Positions 18,507 to 28,848 of a stretch of DNA of 64,000 nucleotides are shown here, in pieces. The DNA comes from Pseudoalteromonas phenolica (GTDB taxonomy: Bacteria > Pseudomonadota > Gammaproteobacteria > Enterobacterales > Alteromonadaceae). The notes under the pieces were generated by a model, which did no database searches, was not told the origin of the DNA, and saw nothing but the letters and a program-made list of their open reading frames with translations. The stretch covers positions 124,001 to 188,000 of the forward strand of contig NZ_PNEC01000021.1 in the NCBI RefSeq assembly GCF_005886345.1, in the 5' to 3' direction. Each line of letters starts with the position of its first letter. The stretch's first letter is position 1. A program made the position numbers and the translations under genes.

Positions 18507-20159
18507 CTATTCATCTTTAGGCCAATTATAAGGCACACTGGGTACGTTTATACCTCTTGCGGCTAAAGCTTCAGGGACTGCTAAACTCGTATCACTTGAC
18601 CCCCAAAGGTCATTTGTGAAAATTAAACTGCTATCTTCTAGCGTGTTATCGCCTAATACATCACTTAAATCTATATCAAATACAAAACTGCCTGTTCCGT
18701 CATAATCACAACTTGTTGTTGGGGCGTACTCTATATTTGCTCGATGCTCTGTACCAATGTAAACACCTAGACCGCTGTCATACTCAAAAAACTGGCGTTG
18801 CGTTTTTGAAATCAATGTATGACTCGCCCCAGGTCCTGCCCAATTACAAATAAAGCCTTGGATCCAACCATCAGTATCAGTTACTTGCTCACCGTAACCA
18901 AAGTGCGCTTCGCCATTATCTAAACTTGTATCATTGAAGCCGATGTTAAAAATACGGCTATGAGAATCATTGACCCCGGCTTGCCAAACATAACTATAAC
19001 TGCCAGACAAAGACGTTAAATCAAAGTCAGCCCCTAAGATTGCAAAGTTTTCACTCCAACCATCACTGTTTGAACTGCTGTAAGTATTGTCAACATCCAC
19101 TAAGCCATTGGCGTTATAAATATTATTCACACTATGGCCACATAAGGTTGCATTACGAAGTTGTAAATTCATCTCATCATCGGCTCTGTTATAACTTAAA
19201 GAAGCAGCAAAGGTTCTTTCATTTTGGCTGCAGTTAAATCCCGGCCACGAAATACCTGCAACACCCTCTTTGCCTTCAACACTGTACTGTAACAAGCCTG
19301 TATAGTTTGTTTCCTCATCTGACGGCGTATGTGTCATAGAAATAGTGATGCGATAATCATCCCCAGAAACTTGATAATCCAATTCTGAAGCATAAACCCA
19401 AATACCTGATGACAATGAAATTGTAGCTGAATCAAACGTAACATCTGTTATGCCTTGAGCATTCATATAAGTGGTTAAATCAATACTTGCACCGTCTTCA
19501 GGTAAGGACTCCCCTTCACTATCAGCAACACTGATAAAACTTGCAATAACCATTAAAGCCATTTGAGTTTGTGATTCAATACCACTGAGTAATGCATTGA
19601 CCTGAGCAACTGAGCACGCATTCCCACTGCTGTCTTCAGCTAGCCATAAACCTAGATCACCGCTTGGCAGTGTGCCTGAAGCGCTTGCAGAGCTGGCGGC
19701 TTCGGGGTGATCTTGGTATTTCAACTGTGGACCAAAACAATCAGCATTAATACTGACTCGATAGAACTCTGTAACATCAAATGCATCTGAAATAGCTAAT
19801 TCACCCTCTAAAATCTGGCCTATCTGCTCTGTCGCTTCGAAATAGCTTGGAACACTGGGGCCATAAAATGCAGTGCTTGGAGCATAACCCATTCCTTTAG
19901 TAGACTGAGCCTGATTGACCTTAGTCGCAAAGGGTGAAGAGACCATTAAACTTTTCGGAAAACGTAGCCCTTTAGAAACACTTTCATCAGTTTGATTTGT
20001 TTGTGTATCGGATTGAGTATCTGAAGTAGTTTGAGTTTCAGAAGAAGTTTGAGTTGGAGTCGATGTTTGTTCTGGGCTCTGTGTTTCAGAAGAACTCCCA
20101 GAGCCGCATCCAACCAAACTCAATAACGTAAAACTAACTATCGGTAAGTACACTTTCAT
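18507..20159 (-). CDS. Putative secreted lipoprotein of unknown function
   Basis: A 550-residue protein with a type II signal peptide: MKVYLPIVSFTLLSLVGCGS, with lipobox LVGC and mature Cys18, then a Ser/Thr/Gln-rich linker (roughly residues 20-60). The mature part is rich in aromatic, Ser, Asp and Gly residues and alternating strands (for example GLLQYSVEGKEGVAGISWPGF), with scattered cysteine residues that could form disulfides. I recognise no family. Glycine after the lipobox cysteine gives no clear inner membrane retention signal, so outer membrane anchoring is expected. No operon partner. Confidence 0.7.
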   Translation of the reverse strand: MKVYLPIVSFTLLSLVGCGSGSSSETQSPEQTSTPTQTSSETQTTSDTQSDTQTNQTDESVSKGLRFPKSLMVSSPFATKVNQAQSTKGMGYAPSTAFYGPSVPSYFEATEQIGQILEGELAISDAFDVTEFYRVSINADCFGPQLKYQDHPEAASSASASGTLPSGDLGLWLAEDSSGNACSVAQVNALLSGIESQTQMALMVIASFISVADSEGESLPEDGASIDLTTYMNAQGITDVTFDSATISLSSGIWVYASELDYQVSGDDYRITISMTHTPSDEETNYTGLLQYSVEGKEGVAGISWPGFNCSQNERTFAASLSYNRADDEMNLQLRNATLCGHSVNNIYNANGLVDVDNTYSSSNSDGWSENFAILGADFDLTSLSGSYSYVWQAGVNDSHSRIFNIGFNDTSLDNGEAHFGYGEQVTDTDGWIQGFICNWAGPGASHTLISKTQRQFFEYDSGLGVYIGTEHRANIEYAPTTSCDYDGTGSFVFDIDLSDVLGDNTLEDSSLIFTNDLWGSSDTSLAVPEALAARGINVPSVPYNWPKDE

Positions 20160-20372
20160 ATCGCAAACTCCTATGTTGAATATATATCAACAATTAGCAA
20201 AGCTTGGTGAAAATGCAAAATTGTGAATTATAAATTGTAAAATTTACTATTCACACGTTAGTAAAGTTTATCTTGAGCAATCTGTGTCTTAGCTATGGTA
20301 ATTTAAGTTATACGCCCCGCACGCCTTCAAAACCTCACACAAACAATTACAGTTTCTTACAAAGAAAATAGT

Positions 20373-20397
20373 AAAAAACCGCTACATGCGGCTTTTT
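20373..20397 (-). terminator. Intrinsic terminator overlapping the hrpB stop
   Basis: On the minus strand AAAAAGCCGC-ATGTA-GCGGTTTTTT; the hrpB stop codon lies inside the loop and arm, so the hairpin starts in the last codons. Confidence 0.78.
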
Positions 20398-22802
20398 ACT
20401 TTATTCGTTGCTGGGCTACTTGCAGGGTCATCGGGCCAGAAATGTTTCGGGTAACGACCTTTCATTTCCTTTTGAACTTCTTTATAACTATTAGACCAAA
20501 AATGCGCTAAATCTTGAGTTAGTTGCAACGGACGCTGTGCGGGTGACAACAATTCCATTAATAGTGGTAGTCGACCTTCACACAGTTTTGGGGTTTCTAG
20601 CATACCGAAAACTTCTTGCATCCTTACACTCAATTTAGCTGGTCCATCGGCTTGATATGTGAGTTTTATATTGGAGCCTGAAGGGACTTTTATTCGCAAC
20701 GGTAAATATTGCTCTAATAACTGCTGTTGAGACCATTCTAGACAACTTAATAAGGCATCTTTGAAAGGTAGTTTTTTTAACCCTTCAATTTGCTTTGCCT
20801 GATCCAAATAGGGGGTAAGCCAAGTTAGGTCTCTGAGCAATGCTTGCTCTGAAAGCAGTTTGAATGAATCGGGATAATGCTGACATGCAAGAGAAAACCG
20901 AGTAAGTAACTGCTCACACTCAACATAATCATTGAAAATACTAAAACCTTGAGTTCTTAACAATGTCAGCCAAGCCTGTGTACGCACTTCAGTATTGAGT
21001 TCGTTCTTACTGGGTGCAGAACTTAACACGATTTGCCCGAGCATTTTTCTGTCTTCGTGCAAAAATTTACTTAGCTTGTTATCGAACTCACATATTGTTT
21101 TGTCTGTGATTAAAAAAGGTAAATAATTTTCGATTTCTTCTAAAGCAAAAGGAACTGCTTCAAACACCTGCGCGCCTTGTTTACCCCCTAAAGAAACTAT
21201 GGCTAGAAACTCTGCACTTGGCCATTGTTGCTCATACACCTTTACCCCTGCACCATTTGCCATTAAGAAGCCTTGGCCTCTTCGTTTAGCTAGTCTGTCT
21301 GGATAGGCTAATGCAACCAAAAGCCCAATGTAAGAAGTCGGTAGGTCTGTTAATTTGTCAGTTTTTAAGCGGCGACACCAATGTTGGTAGCTTTGTTTGA
21401 AATTAGAGCTTGGTTTAGCCAATTGTTTCGCTAACGAAATCGCAATATCGCTATCTAATGCCTTACCTTGCTCCCACATGCTGATTAAGGCACAAGCCAA
21501 CGAAGTTAAGCCGTTTATTTGTGCCTCTAATTCTCGCGCTTTTATTAGCATGTGTGCATGTCTAGGCTCAGTCCCAAAGCTATGAATTTGCGTACCCAGT
21601 TTTGTTAATTTGCCATGTTCATCTAGCGCTTCTAACATCTGTAAAAGTTTTATCGCTTTATTAATTTGCGCATCAGACGGTTGATCCAACAAAGGTAAGT
21701 CATTTACTTCACAACCCCAAACCTTGGCTTCTAGTAATAAGCTGCTGATGTCTGATGTCTTAATTTGCGGTAAATCATGTGTCACTCGTCGCTCAAAGTG
21801 AGCCTTTTCTCCGAGGCGGTAAACGACCCCAGGTTCGATACGCCCTGCGCGACCAGCACGTTGAACTGCTGAAGCTTTTGAGATTGAATGAGTTTCTAAT
21901 TCACTAACACCTGTGTTTAAGTTATAAACCGCAGCACGTTTTTTACCACAATCAACAACGACACGGATCCCTTCAATAGTCAAAGAGGTTTCTGCTACAT
22001 TGGTTGTTAAAACGACTTTCCTTCGTCCACTTGGTGCCGGCGCTATCGCATTTTGCTGCTGGGCTTTGTTTTGCTCTCCAAATAATGAAACAATATCAAT
22101 ATTGCTATCTAGATTATCCAAATTCTGAGCCACAAAGTTAATTTCTTTCTGCCCAGGTAAGAACACCAAAATGCTACCTGACTGTTCATCAATTGCACGT
22201 TTAACAAGGCTCGGCATTGCTGCTAACCAATCACTTTCTTTTCGAAGTGGTGAATAAATTTCTTCTATTGGATAACTTCTCCCTTCAGAGCTAATTAAAG
22301 GGCAATTTAAAAAGGTTTGATAACGCGCTGAATCTAAGGTTGCAGACATAACTAAGATTTTTAGATCATCTCTCAAACCAGATTGACTTTCGAGTGATAA
22401 AGCAAGTGCTGTATCCGCTTGTAAAGAGCGCTCATGAAATTCATCAAAGATAAGTAGATCAATACCGTCTAATTCCGGGTCTTGCTGCAGCATGCGTGTT
22501 AAGACCCCTTCGGTGACAATCTCTAAACGAGTCTGTGCACTGATTTTCGCTTCTTGTTTAATTCTGAGACCGACCTGTTCACCGACAGCCTCCCCCAATT
22601 GAGAGGCTAAAAATGTTGCAATATTGCGTGCTGCTAGTCTTCTTGGCTCTAACATGACAATTTTTTTATATTGTCCTGATTGCATTAATTGCATTGGCAG
22701 CCAAGTTGACTTACCCGCACCAGGTGGCGCTTTTAATAATACCGTGGGGTGAGATATGAGAGATTCGTTAAGTTGTGAATAAACCGACTCTATTGGCTGC
22801 AC
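20382..22802 (-). CDS. hrpB: ATP-dependent helicase HrpB
   Basis: An 806-residue DEAH-box helicase (E. coli HrpB is about 809). Motif I is APPGAGKST (residues 25-33), motif II DEFHER, motif III SATLD, and motif VI QRAGRAGR. They are followed by the winged-helix/HA2 region and the HrpB-specific C-terminal domain with LPLRIKVPSGSNIKLTY. It is a cytoplasmic nucleic-acid-dependent ATPase; its cellular substrate is not well defined. It reads away from a 42-bp gap after the GGDEF gene on the same strand and has its own terminator. Confidence 0.95.
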   Translation of the reverse strand: MQPIESVYSQLNESLISHPTVLLKAPPGAGKSTWLPMQLMQSGQYKKIVMLEPRRLAARNIATFLASQLGEAVGEQVGLRIKQEAKISAQTRLEIVTEGVLTRMLQQDPELDGIDLLIFDEFHERSLQADTALALSLESQSGLRDDLKILVMSATLDSARYQTFLNCPLISSEGRSYPIEEIYSPLRKESDWLAAMPSLVKRAIDEQSGSILVFLPGQKEINFVAQNLDNLDSNIDIVSLFGEQNKAQQQNAIAPAPSGRRKVVLTTNVAETSLTIEGIRVVVDCGKKRAAVYNLNTGVSELETHSISKASAVQRAGRAGRIEPGVVYRLGEKAHFERRVTHDLPQIKTSDISSLLLEAKVWGCEVNDLPLLDQPSDAQINKAIKLLQMLEALDEHGKLTKLGTQIHSFGTEPRHAHMLIKARELEAQINGLTSLACALISMWEQGKALDSDIAISLAKQLAKPSSNFKQSYQHWCRRLKTDKLTDLPTSYIGLLVALAYPDRLAKRRGQGFLMANGAGVKVYEQQWPSAEFLAIVSLGGKQGAQVFEAVPFALEEIENYLPFLITDKTICEFDNKLSKFLHEDRKMLGQIVLSSAPSKNELNTEVRTQAWLTLLRTQGFSIFNDYVECEQLLTRFSLACQHYPDSFKLLSEQALLRDLTWLTPYLDQAKQIEGLKKLPFKDALLSCLEWSQQQLLEQYLPLRIKVPSGSNIKLTYQADGPAKLSVRMQEVFGMLETPKLCEGRLPLLMELLSPAQRPLQLTQDLAHFWSNSYKEVQKEMKGRYPKHFWPDDPASSPATNKVKSRM

Positions 22803-22844
22803 TAGTACGCTCTTTGTGACAAACTTTTTGCCAAGTTTATCATG

Positions 22845-24704
22845 TTAAAGCGACTTTATAATATCTTCACGATTTGAGATTGCTTTTAACTTACGTTGCG
22901 TAATTAGGGCTCGTGTATCTCGTAAAATTGATTTTGCATCAAAAGGCTCATGATCGACCAGCCCTGTCGCACCAACCCAAGCATTCCGCCCTCCATTTTT
23001 CGCTAGATATAAGCAGAAGTCTGCCAGTTCAATTGTTTGCTCCCAATCTAAAATTGATTTGTCGGGAACTAGCGGAATAGGTGTAAAACCAAATGAAGCT
23101 GTCACAGAAATACGCTCGTTGTTCGCAGTAAAATCATACTCTTCAATATTTAGTCTGATCCGTTCAAGAATTTCCGCAGCTGCCTTTCGAGAAATGTTCG
23201 GCATAATCAGCAAGAACTCTTCTCCACCCCAGCGGATTACAACGTCATTTTGCCTAATCGTACTCTTTAGCACTTTAACAAACGACTTCAGCACCACATC
23301 ACCCGCGCTGTGCCCATAACTGTCATTGATTTGCTTAAAGTGGTCGATATCTATCAAACACATAATAGTTGACTCTGAGAAATTCCCCTGAGGTAAATAC
23401 TCGTCAATATGCGTAAATAAAAAGTGGCGATTGAAAGAGTTCGTTAAACTATCGGTGTAGCTTAATGTTTGTAGTTGTTTATTTCTTAGCGCCAGTTCCT
23501 GAGTTCGCTCAGCAACTTGCTGCTCTAAAATGTTTAATGTGCGTTTACTTTGCCAACGCCAGTACATAAAAAACAAAAAGGTAAAAAGCAGTACAACAAT
23601 GAGAATAATACGTTGCTGGGTAAGCGCAGTATTTTCGATTGCCTGTTTTTGTTGCATAATCTGCTGCTGCTTTATCGCATTTTCTTTTTCTAGCAAAGTC
23701 AGCTGCTGCTTCTGCTGCTCAAAATCAAATTTGGCCTCTAATTGAAGGAGTTTGTTGTTTCTCTTCTGAAGGTCTAATGCCTTTTGTGTAAATGCAAAAC
23801 GCTTCAAATATAAATGAGCCCATTGATAATCTTGAATTTGAGCAAAACTCGACGCCAAAGTATGTTGTAATTCGGCTTGCTGCTCTAAGAAACGGGTATG
23901 AAAAGTACTCTTTAACGCATCTTGCGCAGTTAAAATTGCTTTTACAAACAGACCAGCCTGTAAATAAACCTTTGCTTGTAGAACTTTAATTATCAATTGG
24001 GTGTATTGGTATTGATTGCCAATATTGTAATGAGCAATCTGATCTAGTAAGTCTTGTGCCTCAATATGCTCACCGAGCCTCAGTTTAACTTTTGCTTTTT
24101 CAATTAATAGCTCAACAAAAACATCCTTATTGGCATTCGACTTATTTATTGCACTATCAAGCACATAAAGCGCTTGTAAATAGCTGCCTTGATGAAAATA
24201 AATACGTGATTTCCATAAATTTATTTTTGCTTTCAAACGGCTCACCGCTGGTAATTGCGCCATCAACAAATCAATTTTTTGCATTTTTTCATTGGCTTGT
24301 TTAAAACGCTCCAGTGACACTTCTAAACCAACAATTGATAAATATACTTTTATTAGTAAGCCTGGATCTTGCAATTCCATAGCAATATCCAAAGCGGCTT
24401 GATTTAACGTTAAGCTTTCTCGGTAATCTCCATAACGATGTTTTAGAAGCGCTACCAGCAAAAGTGCCTCGGCTTGCACACTTTTATTATCTATGGCTTG
24501 AGCCTCTTGCTCTAAAGATTTTAAATTTGGAAGTAGCTTTAAATCATAGGTGGCTAAAACTGCTTTTTTATAAATTTCTAGCTTTGCTGGCAGCTCAGCA
24601 AAACGCTTAGTCTGCAATTTTGTCGTCGAGGTGCTTTTACTTAAAGCTTCGAAGCCATAAAAGAAAAACAGTAATGCAAAAAACGTTTGAAAACATTTAC
24701 TCAT
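22845..24704 (-). CDS. TPR-containing diguanylate cyclase (GGDEF)
   Basis: A 619-residue membrane-bound signalling protein. The signal peptide MSKCFQTFFALLFFFYGFEA is followed by periplasmic TPR-like helical repeats (about 60-330), a coiled coil (KQQQIMQQKQAIENTAL), a transmembrane helix RIILIVVLLFTFLFFMYW and a cytoplasmic GGDEF domain. The active-site motif is GGEEF, with an RQND inhibitory I-site five residues upstream, so it should make cyclic di-GMP with product inhibition. The start at 24704 overlaps the upstream solute-binding gene by ATGA, indicating translational coupling; an upstream in-frame start would overlap it further. Confidence 0.9.
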   Translation of the reverse strand: MSKCFQTFFALLFFFYGFEALSKSTSTTKLQTKRFAELPAKLEIYKKAVLATYDLKLLPNLKSLEQEAQAIDNKSVQAEALLLVALLKHRYGDYRESLTLNQAALDIAMELQDPGLLIKVYLSIVGLEVSLERFKQANEKMQKIDLLMAQLPAVSRLKAKINLWKSRIYFHQGSYLQALYVLDSAINKSNANKDVFVELLIEKAKVKLRLGEHIEAQDLLDQIAHYNIGNQYQYTQLIIKVLQAKVYLQAGLFVKAILTAQDALKSTFHTRFLEQQAELQHTLASSFAQIQDYQWAHLYLKRFAFTQKALDLQKRNNKLLQLEAKFDFEQQKQQLTLLEKENAIKQQQIMQQKQAIENTALTQQRIILIVVLLFTFLFFMYWRWQSKRTLNILEQQVAERTQELALRNKQLQTLSYTDSLTNSFNRHFLFTHIDEYLPQGNFSESTIMCLIDIDHFKQINDSYGHSAGDVVLKSFVKVLKSTIRQNDVVIRWGGEEFLLIMPNISRKAAAEILERIRLNIEEYDFTANNERISVTASFGFTPIPLVPDKSILDWEQTIELADFCLYLAKNGGRNAWVGATGLVDHEPFDAKSILRDTRALITQRKLKAISNREDIIKSL

Positions 24705-25600
24705 TTTTGCCCCGGATTTAACATCTGTATATTTATTGTTTGCCAATCCGTGACCTTCTCATTTATGAAACCTGACTGCTTTAACGCTTTTTCTATCGTG
24801 CCATTTTCTCGCAAAATCGCTAAACCTTTATTTAATGCCTCAAATACCGCTTTTCCTTCTGGGTGACGCTTACTGACTACAAAATGTCTTGAATCAGGTA
24901 AAAAAACCTTCAAATTATTAATTGGAACATAAAGCCTATTTTCGAAGTTTAATTCAAGGGTTTCGCTTACACTAAAATTAATCAACATGGTATCGACAAC
25001 GTTGGTTTCAACCATCTCTAACATGGTTTCCCAAGGACCTATAAAGCTGACTATGTTCAATTCCGTATTATGTAAAGCTCGCCAATCTACTTTCCACCTT
25101 GGATTAGCAACTACTGTTAAGTTATCCAGTTGGTTTTTTTGAATGTTATGAAGGTGAAGGTTACGCTTTGCCACATATAAACCAGCTTCATATTCACCAA
25201 ACTTAACAAGGGGTTCACTGACATAGAGTGAGCCCCGATAATCGAGAATATCTTCATGCCAAACTGAGCGTGCCAAAATAAGGCTGTCGCCAGAAATCAA
25301 ATCTGAATATTCTAAAATGTTTACTGAGGGTTTCGGGTTAAAAACAATCGGTTTATCTATTCCACCTAGAATTAGGGCTTGCTGTAAAAGGATCATTTCA
25401 ACAATTTCTATGTGAGAGCCTTTAGTCGTTGCATGAAAGTCATTAACTTCTTGGACTGAACGACCATTTAAGAAATTTTGATATCTATGTGTGAAGTTTT
25501 CACTTTGAATGATGTCTATCACCATAGGAGGTTTAGCAAACCCTAAAGAAGAGAAAAGCAAGGACAGGACTAAGAAGATATACCGCATAGATAACACCAT
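24701..25600 (-). CDS. Periplasmic solute-binding-domain protein (PBP2/ABC-type), likely sensor partner of the diguanylate cyclase
   Basis: About 299 residues with a signal peptide (MRYIFLVLSLLFSSLGFAKP). The body resembles type 2 periplasmic binding proteins of the amino-acid type, with PDSRHFVVSKRHPEGKAVFEALNKGLAILRENGTIEKALKQSGF as the C-terminal lobe. There is no permease or ATPase nearby; instead the stop codon overlaps the start of a TPR-GGDEF gene. A role in ligand sensing for the cyclase is an inference. Two or three in-frame starts (25603, 25600, 25588) are possible; 25600 is preceded by a weak GAG. Confidence 0.8.
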   Translation of the reverse strand: MVLSMRYIFLVLSLLFSSLGFAKPPMVIDIIQSENFTHRYQNFLNGRSVQEVNDFHATTKGSHIEIVEMILLQQALILGGIDKPIVFNPKPSVNILEYSDLISGDSLILARSVWHEDILDYRGSLYVSEPLVKFGEYEAGLYVAKRNLHLHNIQKNQLDNLTVVANPRWKVDWRALHNTELNIVSFIGPWETMLEMVETNVVDTMLINFSVSETLELNFENRLYVPINNLKVFLPDSRHFVVSKRHPEGKAVFEALNKGLAILRENGTIEKALKQSGFINEKVTDWQTINIQMLNPGQK

Positions 25601-25825
25601 CACACTCGTGCAGACTATGCACTTTTTGTGAACATTATATGAGCGACAGCATTAAGATCAATAAATTTAATGCAAAAGGATTAATTTATTTTTTATAAAA
25701 GAACAAAAAATTTACAAGTTATGTATTTATAGGAACAAACTTACAAAGCGCTTATCAAATATTTCGTGTTTCAATGAATATCTTAGTGGTATTATTCTTT
25801 CAAAATTTAATAAGGTGGCGTGATC

Positions 25826-26320
25826 ATGGAAAAATACGAAGAGCTACTCGTCTCAATTAGAAAAGTCATACGTGCAATTGATTTACATTCCAAGCAATTG
25901 AACAAATCTTCTGGCCTTACAGGACCACAATTATTAATCATGCAAGAAATTGCTAGAGTAAAAGGGGTCACTGCAAGCTTGGTGGCTAAGCAGATCAATC
26001 TCAGTGCAGCAACGGTTACCAATATATTAGATAGACTTGAGAATAGAAACTTAATTCAACGGGTTCGAAGCTCCGAAGATAAACGCCGTGTAAGCCTATT
26101 CTTAACAGATGATGGCAAAGCCGCTTTAATTGATGCGCCGCAACCGTTACAAGAGCATTTCATACAGAAATTTTGTCAATTAGAAGAGTGGGAACAATCT
26201 TTGCTCCTTTCTTCTATGCAGCGCATTGCTTGTATGATGGATGCGACTGAGATTGATGCAGCGCCAGTACTTGAAATCGATCCAATGCATTTGAGCAGTC
26301 AAAAGCAAGGGACTGAATAG
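25826..26320 (+). CDS. MarR-family transcriptional regulator
   Basis: A 164-residue winged-helix regulator. The start at 25826 follows AAGGTGG by 7 nt. The helix-turn-helix spans LVAKQINLSAATVTNILDRLENRNLI and the wing VRSSEDKRRVSLFLTDDG. The N-terminal IRKVIRAIDLHSKQLNKSSGLTGPQLL pattern is shared with CosR/EctR-type MarR regulators of compatible-solute genes in marine bacteria (from memory). The convergent ablB and the nearby bet cluster make an osmotic role plausible but unproven. Confidence 0.88.
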   Translation: MEKYEELLVSIRKVIRAIDLHSKQLNKSSGLTGPQLLIMQEIARVKGVTASLVAKQINLSAATVTNILDRLENRNLIQRVRSSEDKRRVSLFLTDDGKAALIDAPQPLQEHFIQKFCQLEEWEQSLLLSSMQRIACMMDATEIDAAPVLEIDPMHLSSQKQGTE

Positions 26321-26326
26321 CCTTCG

Positions 26327-26362
26327 CAAAACTGGGCAGCTACTAGGTTGCTGCCCAATTTT
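26327..26362. terminator. Bidirectional terminator between marR and ablB
   Basis: TGGGCAGC-tactaggtt-GCTGCCCA has an 8-bp perfect stem flanked by AAAAC and ATTTTA, between convergent genes. Confidence 0.85.
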
Positions 26363-26367
26363 ATTGA

Positions 26368-27222
26368 TTAACTATCTAATTTACAGAACCATAAGTTCAT
26401 TGACTTAAATTCATCTTCGATCCGGTTATTATTCATTAACCGACCGCCATATTCATATTGTTGCTGTGCAAACACCTTGTTAATAGGTAAAGACGTTGCT
26501 AGGCATAAAGTATAAACATATCTTATATTTTGTTGCTGCAAAGCATACTTAACTCTATTCAACAGGGCTGATGCAATACCTTGATTTTGAAACTGTGACA
26601 TTACACCTAAATCGTATACACGCGCGTTATTAGTGTCTTTATCTAATTCGACTCGCAAACACCCTACTAGGATCCCCATATAATCCGCACAATAGTATTG
26701 TATGCCTTGTTCAATACTTAGCTTGATAAAGTTTTCATTACTAATGGGTGACGAGTAGTTAGAATATACTTGCGCATAAAGCTTACTAAGTGCTCGAAGG
26801 TCTGTTTGATTGCACTTTCTAAATTGAACGGGTTCATTAAATTGTCCAGCATGCCAAACTCTTGCTTTAATCGCATCAGCAACAACCGCATCATATTGTG
26901 TAGCTAACTTGCTGCACTCTCGATTTTTATCGAGAAAATAAGAAATAAATACCGCATCCTCATTACCAAAGTAACCAGGTACTGTTGCTTCAATTTTGTA
27001 GCCTTTTTTTAAAAAAGAAAGTAACTGCGAGCCTTTTATTTTCGCAATAATTTTGCCGTACCCTTGTGAAAGGGCAACTTGAAGCAACACATCATGAAAC
27101 GTATTAGGTGCCTTTATAGTCGCGTCAGTAACATAAATTCGGCTATTTAACTGACCGTGGCGGATTTGATTAAATTCAACAATTTCATCGCAGTCGTAAT
27201 AACTGTTTGATACAGCTGACAT
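26368..27222 (-). CDS. ablB: Putative beta-lysine N6-acetyltransferase
   Basis: A 284-residue protein. The N-terminal half has HGQLNSRIYVTDATIKAPNTF and GYGKIIAKIKGSQLLSFLKKGY with IEATVPGYFGNEDAVFISYF, the domain peculiar to AblB. The C-terminal half is a GNAT fold with acetyl-CoA-binding YDLGVMSQFQNQGIASALL. AblB acetylates beta-lysine to the osmolyte N-epsilon-acetyl-beta-lysine. The partner ablA (lysine 2,3-aminomutase), normally adjacent, is absent from this window; 1.6 kb of gene-poor sequence lies upstream. The function therefore depends on an AblA encoded elsewhere, or the gene is an orphan remnant. Confidence 0.75.
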   Translation of the reverse strand: MSAVSNSYYDCDEIVEFNQIRHGQLNSRIYVTDATIKAPNTFHDVLLQVALSQGYGKIIAKIKGSQLLSFLKKGYKIEATVPGYFGNEDAVFISYFLDKNRECSKLATQYDAVVADAIKARVWHAGQFNEPVQFRKCNQTDLRALSKLYAQVYSNYSSPISNENFIKLSIEQGIQYYCADYMGILVGCLRVELDKDTNNARVYDLGVMSQFQNQGIASALLNRVKYALQQQNIRYVYTLCLATSLPINKVFAQQQYEYGGRLMNNNRIEDEFKSMNLWFCKLDS

Positions 27223-28003
27223 TATCTCTCCAAAATAAGTTAATGCGAGAAAACACTTGCTAAATACAAACCATTATCGAAAATAGTTTGACTTGAAACT
27301 TTAAGATACACAAAAAATCACGCAAATCATTAAGATTATTTTTTTTCATTGTTTTATAAATCCACCCAAGGCAGATGTGACGAAAAGCGGATTTCAAATA
27401 CTTTGTATTCGAAATATATTAACAATTATTAGAACTCGAATCAAATTACCGTTTGAGGAGAAAACTAGTTAGAATGGCTATATTTATAAGCTTATTTTAC
27501 GTAGTTTTAAAAATATTACCTCAGAAGATAAATTCTTATTCCCTGATGCCAATCTGCGTGAAGATTGGATCAGTTTTATCAAAACTCTGGTGTACACACT
27601 TATAAAATTCTATGTCAGCAAAACAAATAGGTTCAAAGCAATTTAAAACGTATCAAATATTTTTTAATATCCTGCAAAGACTATCTTTGACAAGTGATGT
27701 TGCCGAAGCCAACTTCAAAAAATGTTCTACTCGGTTTAGCTCGGATGAATACATTGACAGCCTAGTCAATGTAAATGTGTAAAATGGCAGGCAGTAACAT
27801 AATGTTTTAAAACTTAAACGGATCATGGGACGCTCTTTTTAAGGTATCTGTTCTAAATTAAGAAAGGTAATTGTTATGAAATAAAACTCGGTATTTGAAA
27901 TACCTAGAATTGAACATCTCAAAAAAGGACTGATAATAATTCTGACGACAGTTTAGTTGTGAGTGAGTAGGTTTTGGAGGTCAGCGAACTGACCATACTG
28001 ATG

Positions 28004-28129
28004 TTAGCGGTTCGAGAGAGACCACTTTGGGCTGTAGTTTACGATTTCAGAACATAAAGCGAAAACATAACCAACAGAAAGAATAGTGTAAAAACAGAAA
28101 AACTCTGTAAGGTTTTTATATGTATTCAT
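28004..28129 (-). CDS. Possible small membrane protein (41 residues)
   Basis: Starts at ATG 28129 with AGAGGAA 4-5 nt upstream, the best ribosome binding site in this gene-poor region. The product MNTYKNLTEFFCFYTILSV continues GYVFALCSEIVNYS, with a single hydrophobic helix of about 20 residues, then a short basic tail. A weak ACAGA/TCTGT hairpin with T4 lies inside the frame, arguing against it. No homologue recognised. Confidence 0.3.
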   Translation of the reverse strand: MNTYKNLTEFFCFYTILSVGYVFALCSEIVNYSPKWSLSNR

Positions 28130-28828
28130 GATTTCCTCTATATTTTGCTTATTCAGTTACTATACTAATCATTAGAACTCAAATCATCAAGTTTGTTTTT
28201 TGAACTTTTTGACCGAACAGAAGTTAAGCCTCCCTGTTAGAATTCTAAATATATGTTTTTAAATGATTTTTTATTAAAGTTTTATCTTTTAGGTATAACT
28301 TTTATTTTTATGTGGAGAATAATTAGATATGAAAGTAATTTTTCTAAAACGAAAATAAGTTGATTTCTGGTTAGTGACACTTGTAATGTTGCATTTTTTA
28401 TTTCTAATTTGTTTTTATTTAATATATTTCGTAAAAGCTTAGGGTACTAACCTTTTTATTTTGGTTAATAGTAAAAGATGCGATAAAGCCATTTACCAAA
28501 TAAGCTTCTTATCATTAGTCCATTTACTAGAAAAGCCCAAAAAATAATTAAATGTTACTAACCATACAAGTATGTATTTACACGTGAGATGACATACTTA
28601 TATAGATTGCTACTAAACAACCAAATTAGCATTTACAGCCAGAAAAAAGCTACAAACACAAATTATTTTAACTATAAATTTAACTACTCAAACAAAAATA
28701 ATTGAAAGTAAAAAAACACAAAACAAAGACCATTAAAAACAATAAGATAGGGAAATTAAATCATCTAAAAAAAAGTTCAGAATTCGTAATAAACTTGAAG
28801 AACTACTTAGAACTCTATAGAATTTATT

Positions 28829-28848
28829 TTAATTGAATGGTCAATTAA
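28829..28848 (+). promoter_or_regulatory. BetI-type operator
   Basis: TTAATTGA-ATGG-TCAATTAA is a perfect inverted repeat with 8-bp arms, ending 9 bp before the betI start. It contains the TTGA-N4-TCAA core of choline-responsive BetI operators. It predicts autorepression of betI-betB-betA relieved by choline. Confidence 0.8.
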
